Assembly (NCBI GenBank): GCA_022494885.1
Contig: JAGVSM010004935.1
Span: forward strand, 1 to 64,000
From: Micrasema longulum
Taxonomy: Eukaryota > Arthropoda > Insecta > Trichoptera > Brachycentridae
Reading direction: 5' to 3'
DNA: 64,000 bases
Position 1 is the first letter of the stretch, and every line of letters begins with the position of its first letter. The translations under genes and the position numbers were made by a program. Under the pieces are notes generated by a model, which did not search any database, was not told the origin of the DNA, and saw only the letters and a list, made by a program, of their open reading frames with translations. This document shows positions 1-12,900 of this stretch, piece after piece.

Positions 1-232
1 TAGCGTCATATCATAGTGACATTAAAAATATGCTTTTGACTGCTAGCATCACATCATAGTTACAATAAAAATATGCTTTTGACTGCTAGCATCACATCAT
101 AGTTACAATAAAAATATGCTTTTGACTGCTAGCATCACATCATAGTTACAATAAAAATATGCTTTTGACTGCTAGCATCACATCATAGTTACAATAAAAA
201 TATGCTTTTGACTGCTAGCATCATCATTCCCT
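1..232. repeat. 43-bp tandem satellite, about five copies
   Basis: Near-perfect head-to-tail repeats with a 43-bp period, each containing ATCACATCATAGTTAC and AAAATATGCTTTTGACTG. The first copy, at the window edge, differs slightly (CGTCATATCATAGTGAC), so the array probably continues to the left. No coding potential. Confidence 0.9.
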
Positions 233-234
233 TT

Positions 235-470
235 CTCCACCTAATGGTGCACAGGGCACTGCATCAGTACACCAATCGCAGTGTATCTTGATCATTTTTG
301 TTACATGAAGGTAAGATGATCAGTCTTGCGCTTCAGGCACCATTCCAGGAACTATGAAATATTCTAGTGTAAAAACACCTTTTACAATAAATATTTCATG
401 TCAAACATGTCGGGAATCGAACCCGAGACCTCTTGCGTGGTAGGCAAAGTTTGGTAGACTTTTGACCACT
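235..470 (-). repeat. tRNA-derived SINE, family 1
   Basis: Read on the minus strand, the copy begins with a tRNA-like head containing CTACCACGC and the B-box-like GGTTCGATTCCCGAC at about 412-445. It continues through a body with GTGTAAAAACACC and ends near CCTAATGGTGCACAGGG at about 240. Related copies lie at 1,500-1,765, 9,432-9,575, 10,180-10,345, 16,020-16,118, 27,590-27,725 and 41,225-41,335. It separates the regular satellite from its degenerate continuation. Confidence 0.7.
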
Positions 471-690
471 AGCGTCATCTTATGGCGATATTTAAAAAAT
501 GCAGTGTAATAACATTAAAAATATGCTTTTGACCGCTAGTGTCAAATCATAGTTACATTAAAAATATGCTTCTGATGACTAGCATCATATTATGGTGAGA
601 TTTAAAAAATATATTTGACTGCGAGTAACATTAAAAATATGGTTTTGACGACTAGCATCATATTATGGGGATATTTAAAATACATTTTAT
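460..690. repeat. degenerate continuation of the 43-bp satellite
   Basis: Four to five diverged units with the same core (TTTTGACNNCTAGCATCATA and ACATTAAAAATATG) lie on the far side of the SINE. They are more mutated than units 1-232, as expected at the edge of an array. Confidence 0.65.
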
Positions 691-780
691 ATAATTTTTG
701 TTAATAAAATTGCTTTCATAACCACCCTATGTAATATGATGCATAGAACTTTATTATGAGCAAAAAAGCATATTTCTTAC

Positions 781-906
781 CTCAAAATTCTGAAAAAGCG
801 ACTTAAGGACGGGAGTAAGAGAAGTGATGTCGGGAGTGTCGAGCAGCATGTTTAGAATCATAAGGCACTTGTTCAAAGTGTCCGGGTCATTCCGTTTCTC
901 TCGCAC
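781..906 (-). CDS. Cap-G: Cap-G exon 11 (residues 560-601), last one visible
   Basis: Encodes DPDTLNKCLMILNMLLDTPD and SLTPVLKSLFQNFE, resembling the start of the C-terminal condensin domain. Donor GAG|GTAAGA. Later exons are outside the window. Confidence 0.88.
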
Positions 907-3900
907 CTGGAATTTTATTGATAAACAGACTTTTTTATAAGTTTGAATAAAATGAGACTTGAAAGCACATAATAAGAGATGAATGAAAAATACACGCGTG
1001 TAAAATAGAACCAGTGGCCTTATTCTGCAACTAATTTCGTTTCATATCGTATGTGAGGGAAAGAGAGCGAAATACAATTTTGATTGCGTTAGAGTGAGAT
1101 GGATACATGACGAACAAATAAACTTACAAAACGAAATTGTGACTAAATTTGGCCGGAAATCTTATTTCGGTTTTGGCTGAAAACCTTGTTTTGATTTTAG
1201 CAGAACATCTTGTTTTGGTTGTAGCTGAAAATATTGCTTTGGTTGTAGCTGAAAATATTGTTTTGGTTGTAGCTGAAAATATTGTTTTGGTTGTAGCTGA
1301 AAATCTTGTTTCGGTTTTAGCTGAAAATCTTATTTTCGGTTTTAGCAGAACATATTGTTTTGGTTTTCGCTAAAAATCTTGTTTCAGTTTTAGCAAAATC
1401 TTGTTTCAGTTTTCACTAAAAATCTTGTATCGGTTTTGGCTGAAAATCTTGTTTTGGTTTTGGCTGAAAATCTGTCACACACAGAACTGTATTCGTCATA
1501 TATACCCTTATTCACTCACAATGATGGACACTGCATTGGTAAACTAATCGCATAGTATCTGATCATTTATGTTAACAAACTAAAACAACATGAAGGTAAG
1601 ATGCGATCATTCTTACGCTTTAGGTGCCAATGTGAGGAAAATAAAATACTTTAGTGTTATACCACCTTTAAAAACAAGTATTTAACACCAAACTTCCCGG
1701 GAGTCGAACCCGGGACCTCGAGCATGGTATGCAAATGTTCCAACCATTACACTACGAGGCGGTCTTTTCTCCATTGGTTTTCTTTTAGACGAGAGTGTAC
1801 AGTATAATAAATATGAAAATGAAAATTTACATATCAAAATAAATAAATAAAAAATATTTAAGTCCGCTTGTGGTCCCGTAGCTATAGTCCTTAAAATATA
1901 TCTTAATTAGAATGACAGTTGTCAGCAAAAGTGAGGACATAAGGAGTGATTTATATTGACACACAAAAAATCATTCGTATCTTCGCGTGTTAATTAATTT
2001 TTTAATACAATGCTCGACATATAAATCAACATAATTATATAAAATCAGCTTTAAAACTAAAAAAAAACTAAACCAAACCTAATTATTACGACGTTCTTAC
2101 AAGTTTACATCATTTTGCAAAAATGTTAGAGATGGGACAAATTGATCAATGTAAATCAATCGAATAAAAAAAAAGATTAATTTGTTATTGTTTATGAAAA
2201 AAAGTATTTAATGTCTTATTTTTTAGCAAATAATTGTCTTAAACACTCTATAATAGGCTTGTTTTTGCGTTTTTAAATCAATTTTCGGAAACTCATGTTT
2301 GCATTAAAAAAAACAGATAAAATCAATTTGATCGGTACGTGATCGATCAGTGATCAATATTTCCCATCATTAGTGACATTAATTTGGTAGCTGTCATTTT
2401 AATCAATCTTCATTTTAAGGACTATAGTGTCGTGGACTCAAAAGTCCAAGGTTTGCACCTCACCATAACTTGGGTCCCGTTTTCTAACAGTGAGTTATTT
2501 AAAACTAATGGCCAGCAAAATTGAAATATTTTGGTAAATCATAAGAACTCAAATGTTTCTTTTCTTTAAAAAAAAAAGAAAATTTATTAGAAAAAAATAT
2601 GACTTACAACTTCCACGACGGGCTGGTTCTGCTTGGCGACTTCTTTGAGGTTGGTATTAATGTCGGATAACTTCTTAGCCAGTGCGTCCACTTTTTCTTT
2701 ACACTCAGCGGCCAAAACAAAGTTCAGCGCTCGAACTGCGTCTTCTTGCTCTTCCTGAGCCTCGTTCAAGGCCACACGGAGCTCTGCCCTCTAGGAATAG
2801 GGAAATATCACATACTACAAATACCAACAAAATATATGAAATGGTTTTAGAAAAATTAATTGTATTTTCAAATCAGTATGGATATTGTGGAGAATTGTTT
2901 TCACTTAGCTTCAAAAATAAATTTGTTTAAAAAAATATTACGCTTTCACGAAAACAGGACATGATTGATCGTGACGGAACTCTGCATTCCAGATGAACTA
3001 TCTGACAGATGTCTTACGCTTAGATCAGCAACAACTACGTCGAAAGGGAAAGTTATTATACCTCTACGCAAACAGCTCACTAAATTCAGCGAATGCGTAT
3101 TTGCGGTCGCAGACCCTACGGCATGGTATGCTCTCCCAGCAGAGGTGCGAAACTGTGAGAGTGAAGTGATATTTCGGAAAAATTAAAACCCACTTGTTCT
3201 CTAAATCATTTGAAATGTGGTGACAAAGTACATTGTGTTTCTTAAATTACAAATTAAAAAAGTCAAAATCAAATTTATTTCTTTATATAATCACTTTGAA
3301 AAGCGCCATTGAGGTATTATATGACGAAAATAGCGCTATATAAGTTATCCATTATTTATTTATTTATTTATTAACGGACATTGTCCATGTATACAATTTA
3401 TAAGGTTGAAATATTACAATAAAAGAATAGTTTAAAACATTTTTAAAAAAAAGAAAGAAGCATTGACAAACATAAGGGACATCGAGACAAGATCTGGACT
3501 ATTTATTTAGTGCTCGTTTAAATTGTTGTAAACTTTAACCAAAAAAGTCCAGATCTTGTCTTGAGTTAACAATACGACAAAGGCGGGTTATAATAATAAT
3601 AATCGTCAGATTCAGTTTCGTCTATGTGTTTTGACCTTTTTGTTTACTATTTGTGTGGGCAGTTATTTGCGCGTGGTTTTTTACGTTGTGAATCATATAC
3701 AGTAAAACCTCGTTTTTACATTTCTAAATTTTACGTTTTCCCACTTTTTACACTGAAACATTAAGGTCCCATTTTTTCCATACATTCTCATTAAAATATC
3801 CCCCCAATAAACGTTTATGTGTTTTTCATAACCCCGGTTTTACGTTAAAATTTTTCAAAATCTGTCAAAAGACAATGAGCCGCTCGCCGCCGCATGAATG

Positions 3901-6900
3901 GAGAATAAAATCGAGGCAAATAAAAAAATGTGTAAATTATTGTCTCAAACTGAATTCAAAGTAGGTGCAGTGTAATTGACCATTTTGTTTAAGTGTCTAA
4001 TTTTGACATTTTACTAAATTGTGACATGCAGTTGACACATGTTTAGAAAGAATTAAATCTTTACATCAATAAATTACGATGCAGAAAGTTTAAAAATTTG
4101 ACAATAGAAATATTATTTGAAGTTGTAAACATATGTGAAAAAAAGACATTTAAACCGTTATCATAAAAGTGTGAAATATTTTTGCCGCGATGTAAATGAC
4201 AGTTGCCAATGCAATGATGCGTTTTGGTAGGAATTCGATTATCAATTTTAAAAAAAATAATAAATGCTAAAAAATATTTTTTTTACTGATCAAATTGTTC
4301 ATTTCAAACGTCCTTTGACTCCATACCATGATTTTGGTTTCTGTGGATTCTTCGGGAGTTGCCGGCACAGGAGTCTCCGTCTCAGCAGGCTCGTGTATTT
4401 CCGATATAATGCCGGCCACAAACTCTATCCTCTTCTTGACATCGGGAACCACGAGGTCGATGGCTCGCATAATGGCTTGGATCACGTCCGCCTCCAGCGG
4501 CCCGTGGTTACCTAAGATTAATTCAATATTTTTAACAAACAACCTCGTGCCATTTATAAGAAATAATAATGGTGTCTGGCAGATATAATTATTTTATAAA
4601 TTATCCAATTGTCAGACTACACCGGCTCGGAAATGAGCAGCGAGAAATTTATGTTTCGTTTTTCATTGTCGGTATTTAGAGAAAAAATTCTACGGCTATA
4701 AAATCAAAATAATTTACAATAAACTTACCTGGTAACACTTATATTTTTTAATTTTAATTTTTCATACACATTTAATTATGTACATACCTACCCACTTTCA
4801 TTCAGTATTTTATAATTATATCTATTTCTATAGTATATTATTTATGTAATGTTATGAGAAGCTTTTTTAATTATTTATTGTGGTTTATTGTATAAGTACC
4901 TATATATACTTGTAATATCATAAAACTGTTCGATTTAAATTTTATACTAGTCATGTAAAAGCCCTCAGGGCGTACAAAGATAATACTGTTGAGCGGGTGA
5001 CAAAATGTCACGCCTTTCCAGCAGAAGGCCCCAGGTCAAAAAGGATCAAATAGTAAATACAATACACAAACCTGTCAGGGTATCGTATAGAAGAGATTGG
5101 AGGGTATTTCTTCCCACTTCATCAGCCATGTCATACACCGGGAAGATGCTGACTAGCTCCTGAAGCACGTACTGTCGCCGACTGAACTGGACAGGTTGCT
5201 CCGCGGCGTCGGGGTTCGGAGACTCGACAAGGCTGGAAAGGAAATAGATAGGGGTTTGATGTCACCCCACAGATAAATAAAAAAACTAATTGAACACACG
5301 GCAAAGTGGTAGGTTTATTTTTATTTTTTATTATTAAATTTCATAAAAGTACATGTTTTTTACAAATTCTATACAGATCTACTTTTACACATCTCGTAAA
5401 TTTTATCACTGTAACTCTCCAAAAAAAGAGACTAACTCTTGTGCTTAGAGAGTGACTTACACTGTTGAAGTTGTTTATTTATAAGAGTTTATGTAATTTT
5501 AAATATACGGGTACACGAGGAAAAAAATAAAAACATAGGATGTATAAAGAAAAAAAACATAAAACAATAATACATACATACTAATTAAAATTTAATGTAG
5601 TTTTTACACGTGTTCCAAAAATTTCTTTAGATTTACTTTAAAGTTATTTATCGATATATTACTTTTAACAGTTTTTAGTTCATTGGGAAGATTATTATAA
5701 TTTTTACACCTCTGAAGACAAAGCTATTTTGATAATGACTTGTGTGGAATTTGAGAATTTTAATATTATTTTGGCATCTGAGTGACTTATTCATCTCAAA
5801 TTCTTTTATTTTTTCTTCTTTATAAATTTGTATAATGGAATTTATTTTATAAAGAGTGTCTACTGTATGAACCTTAAATATTTTATACAGAATTTCCGTA
5901 TTGAATGTTGAGGGTTTAATATATTGGCATATGCACTACCCCATTCTGCAATACCATATTGTTACAAAGATTGTACAATTGAGTAATAAGCTATTTTTAA
6001 ATGATTGATTTTTAAAATATTCCTTAATCTAATAAATATGTATATACATTTTCTAATTCGTTTTACTAGTTCACTAATATGGTCTTTCCATTTTAAGTTT
6101 TGGTCTATGTATACACGGTCTATGTAAGACCGAGAAAAACATGGCATGACCAAATTCAACAAACACTTGAGGACAGATATGTCAAAAGTCGGAATAACCC
6201 TTGTATTAAGCCTATTTTCATTTCTAGTACTCACGCTCGGACATATCCCGAAAAGATGACCAGCTCCGGAAGGACTTGCTCCAGGTGATCGGTGTCCTGG
6301 ATGGAGTGGAGGTGCCTCACTAGGTGTCTCCAGTACCAGGTCGACTCCTTGCTCAGATCGTACGCCGGGATGAGCTTCAGCTGAGGGTCCGTCGGCAACC
6401 ATTCCAGAAGCTCGGTTATCTGCTGATGCCTGGGGAAATTCATAAAATATTGATTTTCAATTTTTGGACAAAGAACTCGGCATGAAACTTGTTACAACAG
6501 AGAGGGAGAACATGGGTTAGTGACCTGTGACTGGCTGATCTTAGTGGCCACTTTACACACTGTTTAAATGCTCAAATTTCCTCAACGTTTCCATCAGTTG
6601 ACTTTTGGGAAGTTCAGCTGTTTTAATGACAGCTCATAAGCCCTGTAAACACCAAGACTCGCATGTTCCCTTCTCAAAAGTGTATTCCCCGTAGTTTGTA
6701 ATTTTATTTTATTTATTTTTATTTAAGAAGGTAAAACATAAACAGAAAATATAAAAGGAAAAATAATGAAACCCACTAAACCGCAAAACCGGCTTGTCAG
6801 CAGGTTTCTTATTTTTCCTTTACAAATAAAAACGTTTTAAAAAGTAATATAAACATTAAGAACTGAAAGCATACGTATTTTTAGACAAAATTTATTTACA

Positions 6901-9900
6901 AAAATTTAAATAGATGACTGTTAACATAAAATAATAATCAATATAAAGCCTTGTTACATATGAGCCGTTTAATTATTTTTTTCTTAAAAGTTTTGCCAAC
7001 ATTTTCTTTTAAGATCTGCTTAGGAATCTTATTGAAAATTTTAGTAATTGTATAATGAAGTGTTCTTTGGCCATACTTGTTTACAAACCTCGGTACTGAC
7101 AAGCTTTCACGTTGTGCTAGCCTTGTATTATGTGTATGTAAATACCTTTTCTGGTAGTTACTATCAAATCGATATCTGTTAACAAATTTGAGCCATAGAA
7201 TAGCATTTACGGACAGGCATCCTCGCTTTTTAAAAAGTTCGGGTACCTCTTCCTTATCAATTCTAGCTGATCTGTTAATTTATTTCAATGTGATCTTACT
7301 TGAACAGAGCCTGGAGGAGGTTCCCAGCGACGATTGCGGAATCCTTGGCCCCCTGGAGGTTGTCAAGCCTGATGGCGGCCAGGAGTTCCAGAACGTTCCC
7401 GTGGTAGGCACCCAGCCAACCGGGAATCAGCGCCGTCTCCACGACGCGACGCACTCGCGGACTGCGCTCAGTCAGACCCACCTGAGGAAACATACAAGTA
7501 ATAACATTCGACAGATTATCATAGGTAGTGATAACTCATCATTTTCCTACTCTTACCCTCCTTCCTTGGCACTCAAAGGGCTGGTAATCATTTTGAGCAA
7601 ATGTCAAATTTTAGTCGTAATTTCTATCTTTTATTTATGAATTGTTTACAGTACCGGCTATTGGAATTCTCGTGTCTTTAGTAGTATGCGATGCTATATT
7701 TTCTTTACAAAATTACATACAGTAAAACCTCTGTTTTACGTTTTTCAAGGAAGCAACAAAAAAAGTGTAAAACTGAGGAAAACTCTAAAGTGAAGAAATG
7801 AAAATTGTATGGAAAAAATGAAATTACATAAAAATATCATTATTATTATTATTGTGGATAACTTGTATAGCGCCATTTTTGTAATATAATACCTCAAAAG
7901 CGCTTTACATAGTGATTCTAAAGTTAAATAAATTTAATTGAAGCTTTTAAATTTGTTATTTAATTAAAACTATTTATTTTGTTGTCACATGCTACGGATT
8001 CATTCAAATGATTTAGAGAACAATTGGGTGTTAAGTTTTTTAAGTAGCTGATCTAAGCGTGGGACGCCTGTCAGCTAGTTCATCTGGAATGCATAGTTCC
8101 CTTAGATATTTCGGAGCAGAGCTGTGCAGTGATTTATACATAAGCCAACAGAGTTTGTATTCGACCCGCTGTGGAAAACGCAGCCAGTGCAACTCCCGAA
8201 GTAGTGGAGTGATATGACTGAACTTAGGGATTCCGAAAATAAGTCTCGCTGCAGCATTCAATACAGATTGTAGGCGAGTCATTTTGTTCATTGGTAGACC
8301 TGCATAGATACCATTACAATAATCGACTCTAGACACAACAAACGCATTTATCAATTGACGGGCGGCATCAACCAGCAAATATTGTACTAGACTATACTTA
8401 ATATACTGCAGAAAAATTGTAAAAACTGTCATCCTTGGAGATTATGCATATTTACCTATGATTTAATTTAAAATATTTTGCTTTTTTTTTAAAATCAATA
8501 CTATAGTGGTTTTTTTTAATTGACTTTTTAAAAAAACATGTATAAATAATTTCATGTAGGTACCTAACCTTAAAAACACGAAAATAAAAATTTGAATTTG
8601 CATAAAATGCATACAACCATTTTTTTCCTAAATATTGGGAAATTATATATTTATACGGTATCACTTTTTTTTAGTACGGCACTACAAAATTTCAACTGTC
8701 ATTTACATCGCGGCAAAACTGTTTCACGCATTTATGATAACTGTTTAATCTATCTTCTTTTCACATTATGTTTATAAATTCTAATCATATTTCTATTGCC
8801 CAATTTTGTAACTTTCTGTATCGTAATTTATTGATGTAAAGATTTTATTCTTCCTAAACATGCGTCAACTGCATGCCACTATTGAGTAAAATGTCAAAAT
8901 TAGACACATAAAACAAAATGGTCAATTACACTTACCTACTTTGAATTTAGTTTGAGACAGTAATGTACACATTTTTTTATTTACCTCGATTTTATTCTCC
9001 ATTCACGCGACGACACGCGGCTCGTTGTCTTTTGACCGATTGAATGAGTTTTGAAATTTTTTTAACGTAAAACCGGGGTTATGAAAAACGTAAAAAACGT
9101 CGATTGGGGGGAATATTTGAATGAGTATGGAAAAAAAAATGGGACCTAAATATTTTGATGTAAAAAGCGGGAAAACGTAAAATTAAGGAGCGTAAAAACA
9201 TGGTTTTACTGTAGCTAAAAAACATACCTTTAAAATGTGCACTCTTTGCCTAACTTTGAGCTGCGTAACATTGATGGATGACACATAAAGAAAGGCAGCT
9301 TTTCTCACTGATTCGTCAACATCGCACAGGCGTTCCAGGACGTGAAGTAAGTTCCTCGGACTTTTGGCTAAGCTGAGCACAACGCCCCTGCAAAGATGAA
9401 AATCGTCATCAATATAATTATTTCCTTATCTGTACCAAATGGTGCGTAGGGCAATGCATCGGTAAACTCCATCTCCATAATTTTTTGCAACATGAAAGCA
9501 AGATGATTATTCTTACGCTTTAAGTGCTAGTCCAAAGACTAACAAATATTGCAGAGTAAAACATCATTCCCTTATTTATTTTATTTTATTTGGGATTTTT
9601 ACAGCTATTACATAAACAAAATAAGTAGAAAAATCTTAACAACGCTAAAGCCAATTAAAAAAATCCACTGTAAATATAATGACACATAATATATAAGAAA
9701 AGAAGTTTAGTAATTGTATTTGTGTGACGTTTATATTCATGTGTATGTGAATGCGTGTATGCGTGAATGAATGAGGGAGAGGATACATGTGCGCGTGGGA
9801 ATGAATGAGGGAGAGGGTGCGTGTGTGTGGGTACGTAAGTATTAAAAAATAATTGTTTAAAACTTGTAAATTGTATTAAAAATGGTACAATAAAGAGCTT

Positions 9901-12900
9901 AGTAAAAAGTTAGAAACCTTTTTGTTAAAATTCAAATGACGAAATGATATAAATTGTATTTTTTTTTTTAAAGTATGTTAAATTTCAAAACAGTAATCTG
10001 AAAAAAAAAAAGCATTTTATTTAAAATTTAACTGACACACATCGAATGAATAATGTGCGACGAGTCCTATACAATACGGTAGGTAACCACAAAATGGAGT
10101 AAATACGAAATAATGACAACAATAAAATAAGGTTTGACAATACGCGATTCAAAACGAACACACAAATGCATATTCACACCTAATGGCGCATAGGGCATTG
10201 TACTGATGCTCCAATTGCGGTGTTTCTACATTTTTTTTGTTAAGTAAGAGAATGATAAGCAGTCATATATATATTTTAAATATTGCAGTGTAAAAACATT
10301 TTTATAAATATGCATCTCATGACTGTCGGGAATAATTGAAGTATAACGCAACACACCTTCTGACTGCGCCACTGGGGTCGCAAGACATGTGGAAGGCGTA
10401 AGCTCGGGTGACAGGATCCTCCTCATCAGACGGGTTCTGCAAGCGCTGGAGAGCCAGAACTGCTCGACACCGCACTGCTCCGCGAACATCCTAACAATTC
10501 ATTATTGTTAGCAGGAAATAGGGTAATACGGTCAAACTTGGTTATTACGAGAAAGACGGGACCAGAATCGAAAGTCAAATATAATGGTAAGCTGTGCGTA
10601 ATCGCTTATTTAGACGATTCGCCCCTGCCTCACACATACCTGAAGCCTTTCCAACTGTGTGTTAAGTATCTTATCGCAAAGGTCATCATCCAATGAGGCA
10701 TCGTCACCGAGAGCCGAGAGAATCAAGCCCAACAATTGGCAAGCTCTGCTTCGAACGCCTTGACCAGCTACTGAAACACACTAGAAAAGGAAAAGTTTAA
10801 TGTCTCCACCAGAGCTCGATACCCTCAAATATTACTCGACACAGGATGTGAATAGAGTAGACTTCAGTGGCGAATGGTGATTTTTTTTACAGGTAAGCTA
10901 TAAAAAAAAATATATTTGTACCTACGTAGAAGGTACATAATATAATGCAAGTAATATACACTATAAATTGTCATTTTTCTGTGGTTCTGTGTGATACAAC
11001 AACTCTCATCCATGAAATCAACTCAAACGACGTAACTTCGTGATAAATTATATTATATAGATATTTTATCCATTACTTTAATACATAACTCATTGAAAAT
11101 AAAATAAATAATAGCACTATGAATTCAGTCGATATTCATAGAGGTGATATATATCATTGTCGATATTAGGTATTCAATTGAAATGTCAACTGGCCGAATT
11201 GTTCTAGAAATTAATAGTGCTAAAAACGGCCACGTCGAGCGCCATATGTCCTGCAATATGACGCATGAAAGTAATACTAGTCTTATGTCAAAAGTACCAT
11301 CTCAAATAATAATATCCCTGAAGAAATACTGTTTGAAATACGGTTTTCCAAATCAAGAATCTTCAAATATTTTTTGTAATCTGCAAGTTTAATCTAGGAG
11401 AAAAAACCCGCACTGGGGTTAAGACATTCAAAATTTAGTATACTTATTTGTATGGAAAAATAAGCTGGAATAATCAGCTAGTTTCTTGGCTCACCGCAGG
11501 AGCTGGGCGCGCTTTATTTATATTAGGATAAAAATACAAACGGTGTAAATGATTAAAATAAATAGTCATTTTTTATTTGTTTTTCTGTAAATAAAGTTAC
11601 AGTAAAACATTATTATGGTTATTTAAATATAATGGTAAGCTGCGCATAATCGCTTCTATACACGGTTCGCCCCTGGTAGACTTGTGTCCACATAATGTAA
11701 GTAATTAAATAAGTCAAAGAAGTAGCGATTACTCACATCAAATACCACACCGAAAATAAAGTGTAGGAATTCTTCGCCGGACGAAAGTGAGCTGCAAAAA
11801 TTGGCCACGAACTGCATAACTCTATCGACGTTCCCATTGGCTTCCCCAAATATAAACAGATAATGAAGAGCATTAGTAAAGCTCTCGAGAAAAGCATCTT
11901 GATCGATCTGGAAACACACAAATAATAACAATACTGTATTTATGTAATAACTTATATTCACATATAAGTTATTAATTTATTTATTTTTTTTAAAAAAAGA
12001 AATATTTGCATTCTTATGATTTACCCAAATATTTAATTTTGAGGGCCATTTTCAACGAGTTATAAATAACTCACTATTAGAAAATGGAATCGAGTTGGGG
12101 TAGAGTGGGATTCGAACCACCGACCTTTGGTCCGTGAGTCCGAGACACTAGCCACAGGACCACAACCCGATTTAAAAATACTTGGTACACTTTCACTTAT
12201 TTGTTCGGCCAATTATCGCTTTCACTGTCTAGTGGGCATCTTCAGACTGATGAATATTATACAGTGTAAGGATAATTTATATAAAACTAAATATTATCTT
12301 AAGTTTAGGTACATTAAACAATAAGTTGAATGAGATACAATACGCAATATTTCAATGGAACAGAGTGGGATAAATTATTGAAACATGTGCTGGCGGTGTA
12401 CTTTAAGAGAGAATTCTATTCTATGAAAAACATTTATTGTTTTATTACAATGCACAGGGTCCAACTAAGGGGGCTAATGAGGGAGTCCTATCTGTAACGT
12501 TTTTGCAAAATGATGTAACCTTGTAAGAACGTCGTTAAAAATTAGGTTTACTTTACATATGAACATCTCTGCTGGCGAGCTCATACTAATGAATTAAGCC
12601 GCAAAATATTTTTCAGTCTACACTCACTTAGAAGGTTGCAAAAATTCTTACCCATTAGTACTAAATGCACTCTTGTACAAACATTACTACTACCCATTCT
12701 AGATTACGCTGATGTTTCCATGACTGATTTAAGCTGTGAGCAACTCGATAAACTTGAACGACTTCAGAATACATGCATAAGGTACATTTTTGGTCTTAGG
12801 AAATATGACCACATTTCTGAGTATCGTAGGCAACTGAAATGGCTCAAAATTAGACAGCAGAGAGACTATCACTCCCTCTTACTTCTGTTCAATGTACTTC

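Noticed and set aside
1..232. CRISPR array
   Set aside because: Units are contiguous with no unique spacers, in a eukaryotic intron context. It is a plain tandem satellite.
1149..1373. 74-codon open frame of LVLVVAEN repeats
   Set aside because: A by-product of a 24-bp minisatellite whose period is divisible by three.
1690..1765. tRNA gene on the minus strand
   Set aside because: A-box and B-box are clear, but the acceptor arms do not pair and the sequence continues into a SINE body seen at several other places.
10226..10489. 87-codon open frame over Cap-G exon 4
   Set aside because: Out of frame with the conserved HEAT sequence. The real exon is in another frame of the same strand.
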